DNA of 15,115 nt from Thermoplasmata archaeon. GTDB lineage: Archaea > Thermoplasmatota > Thermoplasmata > Lutacidiplasmatales > UBA184. Made by a program: the position numbers and the translations under genes. The notes beneath the pieces are model-generated. The model ran no database searches. It was not told the origin of the DNA and saw nothing but the letters and a program-made list of their open reading frames with translations. The stretch lies in assembly GCA_030044475.1 (NCBI GenBank), contig JASHVP010000122.1, positions 1 through 15,115 of the forward strand. The letters run 5' to 3'. Numbering within the stretch: the first letter of the stretch is position 1; every line of letters starts with the position of its first letter. Below, one piece after another: positions 7,122-12,381 of the stretch.

Positions 7122-7148
7122 GCCGCGCGGCGACGCCGCCGGGGCCAC
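7122..7148 (+). other. Non-canonical D-arm intron of tRNA-Leu (27 nt)
   Basis: The fold is again a 3-4-3 BHB. The central helix is GGCC/GGCC (7116-7119 with 7143-7146), the 5' bulge AAG (7120-7122), and the 3' bulge ACC (7147-7149). The outer helix is CTC/GAG (7113-7115 with 7150-7152), and the inner helix is CCG/CGG continuing into GCGGC/GCCGC. Cuts AA^G and AC^C remove 7122-7148 and leave C22. A one-base shift (7123-7149) would leave G22 and a fourth D-stem pair, so the exact edge is uncertain by one base. Confidence 0.78.
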
Positions 7149-7196
7149 CGAGGCAGGGCCTAGGACCCTGTTGCCCAGGGCATGCGCCGGTTCAAA

Positions 7197-7231
7197 CGGC
7201 GACCGGGGGACCACCCCCGGGCGTCGGGAAC
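7197..7231 (+). other. Non-canonical tRNA intron at position 59/60 of tRNA-Leu (35 nt)
   Basis: The outer helix is the T-stem GCCGG/CCGGC. The bulges are AAC (7195-7197) and ACT (7230-7232), identical to those of the tRNA-Gln intron. The central helix TTCA/GGGA (7191-7194 with 7226-7229) is relaxed, with one G-U and one A-G mismatch. The inner helix GGCG/CGTC (7198-7201 with 7222-7225) leads to a GGGGG/CCCCC stem with an ACCA loop. Cutting AA^C and AC^T restores TTCAAAT. Confidence 0.82.
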
Positions 7232-7245
7232 TCCGGCCCCCCGCA

Positions 7246-7254
7246 CTCTTTCTC
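7246..7254 (+). terminator. Pyrimidine-rich tract after tRNA-Leu
   Basis: CTCTTTCTC directly follows the tRNA-Leu discriminator base. Archaeal RNA polymerase stops at T-rich tracts, so this may end the two-tRNA transcript, although the run of T is short. Confidence 0.3.
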
Positions 7255-7274
7255 CCCCGGACGACCGCGCCCCG

Positions 7275-8174
7275 ATGAACGACGGGCGCCGCCCGTCCCC
7301 CGAGGAGATCCTCACCCTCTCGCCGGAGGAGGCGGACCGGCTCCTCACCCACCTCGAGCGGCGGGTGCCGGTCCATCCCCCGTGGGTCGAGCTGCCGAGC
7401 CGACCGGACGGCCAGGCGATCGTCTTCGGGGACTCCCACGGAGACTGGCGCTCGACCCGGGAGGTCGTTGGTCGGCTCGAGGAGGACCCGCCGCACCGGA
7501 TCCTCGTCGGCCTCGGCGACTACGTCGATCGCGCCCCCGACGACGCGGGGGAAGGCAGCGTCGCGAACGCGCTCTACCTCCTCGCGCTCGCGGCGGAGGC
7601 ACCGGACCGGGTCGTCCTCCTCCAGGGCAACCACGAGACCGATCGACGGATCGCGGTCGTCCCGCACGACCTTCCGGAGGAGGTCGACTCGCTCTGGGGG
7701 CCGGTCCCCGAGCGCGCCGCGCGGCTCGCCGGCCTCCTCGAGCGCGGTCCCCTGGCCGCGGGGACCTCCACCGGGGTGTACTTCGCCCACGCCGGATTCC
7801 CGCTCCATCGACCCCGCAGCGACTGGCGGCACGCGCTCGACGCCGTCGACGAGGAGACGCTGGCGGAGGTCGTATGGGCCGAGTGCGGTGCCTCGCGCCT
7901 TCGCCGGGGCGGCGCCCCCGCCTGGACGGCCGCGGACCTGACCCGGTTCTTCGAAGACTCCGGGTTCCGGGTCTTCGTGCGGGGCCACGACCCCGATCTC
8001 ACCGGCCGAGCGGTCTACGGTGGCCGCTGTCTCACCCTTCACTCGACCCGGGTGTTCGAGCGGTACGGCGGGGTGCTCTGCGCTCGCGTCCCCCTCGACT
8101 CGCCGGTGCGCTCGGCGGACGACGTCCGGGTCGAGCACTTGGCGACGGAAGGACGGTCCTACCCACCGGTCTGA
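7275..8174 (+). CDS. PPP-family metallophosphatase (Ser/Thr phosphatase-like)
   Basis: The 299-residue product has the metal-binding motifs of the PPP phosphoprotein phosphatases in order: GDSHGD (52-57), GDYVDR (81-86), GNHE (118-121), HAG (172-174) and RGHD (236-239). GDYVDR, GNHE and RGHD are close to the PP1/PP2A forms. A two-metal centre that removes phosphate from phosphoproteins is expected, but diadenosine tetraphosphatases share the fold. No signal peptide is present, so it acts in the cytoplasm. The frame stays open back to 7182, but an ATG there would lie inside tRNA-Leu. The ATG at 7275 is the first start after the tRNA end and is preferred. Its stop overlaps the 3' end of tsr3 by 16 bp, tail to tail. 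Confidence 0.9.
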   Translation: MNDGRRPSPEEILTLSPEEADRLLTHLERRVPVHPPWVELPSRPDGQAIVFGDSHGDWRSTREVVGRLEEDPPHRILVGLGDYVDRAPDDAGEGSVANALYLLALAAEAPDRVVLLQGNHETDRRIAVVPHDLPEEVDSLWGPVPERAARLAGLLERGPLAAGTSTGVYFAHAGFPLHRPRSDWRHALDAVDEETLAEVVWAECGASRLRRGGAPAWTAADLTRFFEDSGFRVFVRGHDPDLTGRAVYGGRCLTLHSTRVFERYGGVLCARVPLDSPVRSADDVRVEHLATEGRSYPPV

Positions 8175-8761
8175 ATCACCGGGTCCGCCTCCGGGTCCGG
8201 AGGCCCTCCCCAGATCGCCCGCTCCGCCGCGACGACGTCCTCGGCCGCGGGGGCCGCGCGGTATCGGTCGAACCGGGCCTCGTTGATCGTGAGAAACGCC
8301 GCCCCTCCGTGGAACCCCTCGATCAAGCGCCGCGCCTCGGGCTCCCGGCCGAGCACCACCAGGGCGGCCGCGAACGCTTCCACGGTGTTCAGCTCGCCGA
8401 GTCGGCCGAAATGCTGGGGGTTGGCGGCCAGCAGGTACGGCAGGCGGCGTCGCGCCGCCACGGGCGACGGGGGTCGGAGCGACCTCCGATCGGCCAGTCG
8501 ATTCCACGAGCAGTCGACCACGAGGAGGCCCCCCGACCGGGCCGAGGGAAGGTCGGCCCGGGAGAGGGGCGTCCGCGCGTACGGGTCGAGCAGGACCGGG
8601 CGTCCGCCGGGCCCCACGTCCCGGAGGGCCGAGCGGACGAGGCCGCGATGGAGCAGCCGTCGGCCCGTGCACGCCTTGGGATGGTCGTCCCCCACGACCA
8701 GGAGGAAGAGGGGGAGGGCCGGGTCAGCCGACGGGTTGGGCGTACTCCGCGAAGATGGCAT
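8159..8761 (-). CDS. tsr3: Tsr3/DUF367 rRNA aminocarboxypropyltransferase
   Basis: The family transfers the 3-amino-3-carboxypropyl group of S-adenosylmethionine to a hypermodified pseudouridine in small-subunit rRNA during ribosome maturation. The 200-residue protein shows DHPKACTG (26-33), VVDCSWN (81-87), RRLPYLLAANPQHFGR (105-120), LNTVEAFAAAL (124-134) and FLTINEARFDRY (156-167). These are the conserved blocks of archaeal and eukaryotic Tsr3. The ATG at 8761 overlaps the aldolase reading frame by 38 bp. The first 18 residues are poorly conserved in style and no good ribosome binding site precedes them, so a start as late as GTG near residue 23 is possible. It is probably co-transcribed with the aldolase, though the functions are unrelated. 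Confidence 0.92.
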   Translation of the reverse strand: MPSSRSTPNPSADPALPLFLLVVGDDHPKACTGRRLLHRGLVRSALRDVGPGGRPVLLDPYARTPLSRADLPSARSGGLLVVDCSWNRLADRRSLRPPSPVAARRRLPYLLAANPQHFGRLGELNTVEAFAAALVVLGREPEARRLIEGFHGGAAFLTINEARFDRYRAAPAAEDVVAAERAIWGGPPDPEADPVIQTGG

Positions 8762-9698
8762 GGAGGTCGCGAGTGAGACGGAGCGCGTCGTCGCGCGGCC
8801 GCTGCCAGAGGTTTCGGCCGAAGATGATGCCGGTCGCCCCGGCGTCCATCGAAGAGCGGACCTTCCCGAGCAGCTCGGCGTCGCCGACCTTCTCCCCCCC
8901 CGAGACCAGCACGAGGGCTCGTCCGGCGCTCTCCACGACCTTGTGGAACGCCTCCTCGGGCGAGAGGCGCAGGGAGTTGTACGGCGGCGGGCTGTCCGCG
9001 TCCTTTTCCGACGCGACCGGATAGTTGACCTTCACGATGTCGGCCCCGAGCTCGAGCGCCACGCGCGCGGCGTAGTCGATGGCGTAGAGGCTCTCCTTGC
9101 CCCCCTTCTTCGCAACGGCCTCGCCGCGGGGGTACGCCCAGACCACGACCGGCATCCCGAACCGGTCGGCGTCCCGTCGCACGTCGACGAACTGGCGGAA
9201 GTCCCGGTCCTGGGCGGGGGAGCCGACGTACACCGTGTAGCCGACGGCATCCGCACCGAGTCGGACCGCGTCCTCGACCGTGCCCGTGAGCGAACTGAAC
9301 GCCTGGGCGTCCGACGGGATCCCGGTTTTGCCGTTCAGCTTGAGGATCAGCGGGACCTCGCCGGCGAACTCGGGGTAGTACTTCTCCGCGAGCCCGATGT
9401 GGAGGGCGATGGCGCTGAAGTTGCCGTCTCGGGCCAGCTCGTACTGGTAGCGCGGGTCGAGCGACTCCGGGTTCGAGAAGAAGTCGACCGGCCCGTGCTC
9501 GAGCCCCTGGTCGATCGGGAGCACGAGAAGGGTCCCGCCTCCGGGGCCGTGGTCGTAGAGCAGGCGTCGCAGCCGCGTCGTCTTCCCCGGCGAGAGCCCG
9601 AGCGAGGAGAGCGGCGGCCGCCGGGGGCGGACGCCCGCTGACCCCGCGGGAACGGTCGCCGACGAGGCCCCCATCGCACGGACCGACGGTTCGCTCAT
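8724..9698 (-). CDS. Class I fructose-bisphosphate aldolase, archaeal DhnA/FbaB type
   Basis: The 324-residue enzyme would cleave or form fructose 1,6-bisphosphate in glycolysis or gluconeogenesis, using a Schiff-base lysine. The active-site lysine is probably K223 in ADIVKVNYP (219-227). Other hallmarks are PIDQGLEHGP (61-70), LKLNGKTG (119-126), VVWAYPRGE (185-193) and LVSGGEK (264-270, phosphate site). The ATG at 9698 is chosen over an upstream start because GGGAGG sits seven bases ahead of it. The longer frame would also run past the candidate promoter. The first 30 residues are a low-complexity extension before the barrel. Related DhnA members include transaldolase-like enzymes of aromatic amino acid synthesis, so substrate is not certain. 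Confidence 0.9.
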   Translation of the reverse strand: MSEPSVRAMGASSATVPAGSAGVRPRRPPLSSLGLSPGKTTRLRRLLYDHGPGGGTLLVLPIDQGLEHGPVDFFSNPESLDPRYQYELARDGNFSAIALHIGLAEKYYPEFAGEVPLILKLNGKTGIPSDAQAFSSLTGTVEDAVRLGADAVGYTVYVGSPAQDRDFRQFVDVRRDADRFGMPVVVWAYPRGEAVAKKGGKESLYAIDYAARVALELGADIVKVNYPVASEKDADSPPPYNSLRLSPEEAFHKVVESAGRALVLVSGGEKVGDAELLGKVRSSMDAGATGIIFGRNLWQRPRDDALRLTRDLHAIFAEYAQPVG

Positions 9699-9705
9699 GG
9701 CTCTG

Positions 9706-9711
9706 CCTCCC
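9706..9711 (-). promoter_or_regulatory. Ribosome binding site of the aldolase gene
   Basis: The minus strand reads GGGAGG, seven bases before the ATG at 9698. It decides between this start and the longer in-frame extension. Confidence 0.6.
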
Positions 9712-9728
9712 GTCCACCGGGCGGCGCG

Positions 9729-9734
9729 ATTTAA
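9729..9734 (-). promoter_or_regulatory. Candidate TATA box for aldolase-tsr3
   Basis: The minus strand reads TTAAAT about 33 bp before the aldolase ATG. Normal spacing would put transcription start close to the ribosome binding site, so either the leader is very short or the true box is elsewhere. Confidence 0.35.
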
Positions 9735-9781
9735 CGGTTGGTCCGCCCGCCTCGCGGCAGCTGCCGGCGGCCGCCGCACCC

Positions 9782-9787
9782 TTTATG
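9782..9787 (+). promoter_or_regulatory. TATA box of the CDF transporter gene
   Basis: TTTATG is centred about 50 bp before the ATG at 9834 and predicts a leader of roughly 24 bases. It shares the short divergent region with the aldolase promoter. Confidence 0.45.
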
Positions 9788-9833
9788 CCCCCACCCCCGT
9801 ACGCCGTCGTCCCCGGACGCCTCCGGGCGGTCG

Positions 9834-10718
9834 ATGCGTCCCCAAGTGGTCATCGTCGCCACACTGCTGCTGAACTTCTCGCTCTTCATCGTCAACCTCT
9901 GGGTGGCCCTCCTCACCGGGAGCCGGGCGGTGCTCGCCCAGGCGATCTACGCGGTGACGGACCTCGTCGGGTCCGCACTCCTGCTCGGAGGGCTCTTCCT
10001 GTCGCGGCGACCGCCGGACCACGAGCACCCGTTCGGCTTCGGGAAGGAGCGGTTCTTCTGGGCGTTCGTCTCGATCGTCGTGACGTTCACGGCGACCGGG
10101 ATCGTGGCGCTCGTGACCGGGATCGACCAGCTCTACGCGCCGAACCCGATCGACCACATCGCCGACGGCCTCGTCGTGATCGCGCTCAGCCTCGGCGCCG
10201 CCGTCGCCGGCGTCTACGTGACGCTCCACGAGCTCCGGATCTCCGGCGAGACGCTCGCCGGCCTCCTGGAGTCGGCGAGCCAGGGGCTGAAGTCGATCTT
10301 CTACCAGGACCTGGTCTCGATCGCGGGCGCGTCGGTCGCCTTCGTCGGGCTGCTGTGGGTCTATCGCACCCACGACTACGCGATCGACGGCGCCACGGCG
10401 GCGGTGGAGGGGATCCTCCTCGTGGTGGCCGGCTTCGTGCTCACGGCGGAGAGCCGCGCCTACCTGATCGGCCGCGCCCTGAAACCGGCCGTGGCGCGGG
10501 AGATGCTCGCGATCGTCGAGCGCCACCCCCAGGTGTCGAAGGTGCGCTCGCTCCAGTCGATGCAGCTCGGTCCGGACGACGCGCTCCTCGCGTTGCGGAT
10601 CAACTTCCGGGACGGGATGACGACCGACCAGATCGAGGCGACGATCGACCAGGTGACGCTGTCGCTGCGGACGGCCTACCCGGTGCTCCGCCACATCGTC
10701 ATCGAGCCGGAGTCGTAG
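9834..10718 (+). CDS. Cation diffusion facilitator (CDF) family transporter, atypical metal site
   Basis: The 294-residue protein has the CDF layout: about six membrane helices (roughly 5-28, 36-56, 76-98, 110-132, 160-178, 188-205) and a cytoplasmic C-terminal domain (215-294). CDF proteins usually export Zn, Mn, Fe or Co using protons. HPFGFGKERFFW (65-76) matches the conserved loop after helix 2. The usual metal site in helix 2 (H/DxxxD) is YAVTD (39-43), with Tyr at the first ligand. Helix 5 has YQDLVSIAG (157-165) in place of the HxxxD pattern, so only part of the normal site remains. This resembles the SLC30A9-like branch. The ATG at 9834 is preferred because a TATA-like box lies within the upstream open frame. 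Its stop overlaps the MFS gene tail by 20 bp. Confidence 0.88.
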   Translation: MRPQVVIVATLLLNFSLFIVNLWVALLTGSRAVLAQAIYAVTDLVGSALLLGGLFLSRRPPDHEHPFGFGKERFFWAFVSIVVTFTATGIVALVTGIDQLYAPNPIDHIADGLVVIALSLGAAVAGVYVTLHELRISGETLAGLLESASQGLKSIFYQDLVSIAGASVAFVGLLWVYRTHDYAIDGATAAVEGILLVVAGFVLTAESRAYLIGRALKPAVAREMLAIVERHPQVSKVRSLQSMQLGPDDALLALRINFRDGMTTDQIEATIDQVTLSLRTAYPVLRHIVIEPES

Positions 10719-11931
10719 CCCTCCGCTCGTCGCGCACGCGGAGGGCGGTGAGGGCGACGAGCGCCCCGGCGATGCCGGCGAAGAACTCGTAGAGACCGAC
10801 GTTGCCGTACCGGGCGTAGAGCGTCGTGGAGGCGATCAATCCCCCGAGCGTGCCGAGCGAGACGGTGAGGGAGTAGATCGCCATCGTGGTGGCGCGCCCG
10901 ATCGACGTCGAGAGGTCGGCGAGGGCGGCGAGGGCGGCCGGCCCGTACGCCAGCGCCGGCACGACGGAGATTCCCAGCGCGGCGAGGAGGGGGATCTCCG
11001 GGCCGTACGCGGCGACGAGCGCCCCGAACAGCATGACGAGGACGAAGCCGGCGGCGCCGACGTTCATGAGGCGACTCCGGCCGGCCCGGTCGGCCAGCCG
11101 GCCGAAGAGCGGCTGCGTCACGACGAGGAGCGAGCCGCCGCCCCCGATCACGGCCGCCAGGAGCGGAAGGGAGAGCCCGGCGCCGCTCGCCGCCTTCCCG
11201 AGGAAGACCAGGGCGGTCCCGATGAGGAGGTAGATGACGAGCCACGGGAGCGTCACCAGCAGGACGCTCCCGCGGAAGGCGAACCCGAGCACCGTGCGCA
11301 GTCGGAAGCCCGGGGCCCGGACGCCGAGGTCCGCGCCCCGGACCAGGAGGGCGCTGGCCGCGAGCCCTCCGGCGAGGGTCGCGGCGCCGATCAGGAAGAT
11401 CACCCCCAGCCGCCCGTTCGGAAGCCAGCCGAGCGCCGCGAGCCCCGCGGCGAACCCGGCGATCCAGCCGAACAGGTTCATCGCGTCGAAGCGGCCCATC
11501 TCGTACCCCCGCTCGTCGTACGCGGCGCGGTCCGCGACGACCGCGAGGCTCGCCGCGAGGATCGCCCCGCTCGCGACCCCGAACGCCAGGTTCACGGTGC
11601 CCAGCGCGAGCGGGTCGCGGGTGGTCGCCACCGCCGCGAACAGCACGGCCGCCGCGGCGATCCCGGCGAACAGCACCGGGAACCGGCCGTAGCGGTCGGC
11701 GGCCGCCCCCGCCAGCAGGACCGTCGAGAACTCCCCGACCGGGGCCATCGCGCTGACGAGGCCGACCGTCCCCACGTCGGTCCCGAGGCCGCTCGCGGCG
11801 CCGGTGAGGTAGCTCGCGAAGACGGCGAGCGTGATGCCGAAGGCGAACCGCACGAAGAACGTCGCGACGAGCACCGAGAGGAGCGGGCGGGGGCTGTGCC
11901 CCGGCGGGGTGCTCGGCGCGGGCGCCGCCAC
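10699..11931 (-). CDS. Major facilitator superfamily (MFS) transporter
   Basis: The 410-residue protein has about twelve membrane helices and the two-fold MFS layout. Motif A, GAAADRYGR (75-83), lies in the loop after helix 2, and its repeat GRLADRAGRSRLM (277-289) is in the second half. These are typical of drug or metabolite exporters, but no substrate can be assigned. The start is GTG at 11931, nine bases after a GGTGA that includes the stop codon of the glyoxalase gene. The two genes are therefore one operon with coupled translation. The pairing could mean export of a toxic carbonyl product, but this is a guess. Confidence 0.9.
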   Translation of the reverse strand: MAAPAPSTPPGHSPRPLLSVLVATFFVRFAFGITLAVFASYLTGAASGLGTDVGTVGLVSAMAPVGEFSTVLLAGAAADRYGRFPVLFAGIAAAAVLFAAVATTRDPLALGTVNLAFGVASGAILAASLAVVADRAAYDERGYEMGRFDAMNLFGWIAGFAAGLAALGWLPNGRLGVIFLIGAATLAGGLAASALLVRGADLGVRAPGFRLRTVLGFAFRGSVLLVTLPWLVIYLLIGTALVFLGKAASGAGLSLPLLAAVIGGGGSLLVVTQPLFGRLADRAGRSRLMNVGAAGFVLVMLFGALVAAYGPEIPLLAALGISVVPALAYGPAALAALADLSTSIGRATTMAIYSLTVSLGTLGGLIASTTLYARYGNVGLYEFFAGIAGALVALTALRVRDERRATTPAR

Positions 11932-11940
11932 GGGCCCGTC

Positions 11941-12330
11941 TCACCCGGTCGGCGGGGCCCGCTCGATGAGCTCGATCCAGACGTCGTTCGGGTCGAGGAT
12001 GAAGGCGATCCGGGAGCTCCCGCCGGAGAGGCGGTACGGCTCCTTCGCCACCCGAACGTTCCGGCTCCGCAGCTTGAGCAGGAACTTGTCGAGCTCCGGC
12101 ACCTCGAACGCCAGGTGGTCGAGCTGCTCGCCGGCCTCGAACTGGTCCTTCCCCTCCCAGTGGGTGAGCTCCACCCGGGCGCCGCTGGCGGGGTCCCGGA
12201 CGAAGGCGATCTCGGCGTGGTTCTCGGGGATGGTTCGCCGCCGCTCGAACTCGAGGCCGAGGACCTCCGTGTAGAATCCAAGGCTCTCCTCCATGTTGCG
12301 GACCGTGATCGAGGTGTGCAGGAACCGCAT
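11941..12330 (-). CDS. Glyoxalase I-like VOC metalloenzyme
   Basis: The 129-residue protein is a vicinal-oxygen-chelate enzyme matching lactoylglutathione lyase, which turns the methylglyoxal-thiol adduct into a lactoyl thioester. The four metal ligands are in place: H5 (FLHTSI), E54 (RVELTHW), H72 (LDHLAFEV) and E120 (WIELIE). The spacing is nearly that of the E. coli enzyme (H5, E56, H74, E122). The ATG at 12330 is chosen over GTG at 12339 because GGTGA lies five bases before it and H5 then falls where expected. Most archaea lack glutathione, so another thiol cofactor, or another VOC reaction such as methylmalonyl-CoA epimerisation, is possible. It precedes the MFS gene by 9 bp. Confidence 0.88.
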   Translation of the reverse strand: MRFLHTSITVRNMEESLGFYTEVLGLEFERRRTIPENHAEIAFVRDPASGARVELTHWEGKDQFEAGEQLDHLAFEVPELDKFLLKLRSRNVRVAKEPYRLSGGSSRIAFILDPNDVWIELIERAPPTG

Positions 12331-12335
12331 GGCGC

Positions 12336-12340
12336 TCACC
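12336..12340 (-). promoter_or_regulatory. Ribosome binding site of the glyoxalase gene
   Basis: GGTGA on the minus strand, five bases before the ATG at 12330, decides against the GTG at 12339, which would overlap it. The same GGTGA type precedes the MFS gene at 11941-11945. Confidence 0.55.
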
Positions 12341-12381
12341 GCGCCATCCCCGTCCCGGTACTAGAAGGTCGGCTTGCAGGG

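Larger units (their letters stand above)
7098..7245 (+). tRNA. tRNA-Leu (anticodon TAG) with two introns
   Basis: The acceptor GCGGGGG (7098-7104) pairs with CCCCCGC (7238-7244), and the discriminator is A7245. The anticodon stem CAGGG/CCCTG (7154-7158, 7166-7170) encloses CCTAGGA, giving anticodon TAG. A class II variable arm (7171-7185, stem TGCC/GGCA) confirms leucine type. The T-stem GCCGG (7186-7190) pairs with CCGGC (7233-7237), but 42 bases separate them. The D-arm is also too long: stem CTC (7107-7109) pairs with GAG (7150-7152), with an extra 27 bases between. Removing 7122-7148 and 7197-7231 gives an 86-nt class II tRNA with T-loop TTCAAAT. As read, position 33 is C, not the nearly universal U. 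It lies 27 bp after tRNA-Gln. Confidence 0.88.

Noticed and set aside
7098..7245. tRNA-Leu region as a decayed tRNA pseudogene
   Set aside because: The acceptor, anticodon, variable and T stems are all intact once two BHB introns are removed, which is unlikely in a decaying gene. The C33 base remains a reservation.
7182..7274. Upstream extension of the phosphatase gene to an ATG at 7182
   Set aside because: This segment lies inside tRNA-Leu, including its second intron and acceptor stem. The ATG at 7275 is the first start after the tRNA.
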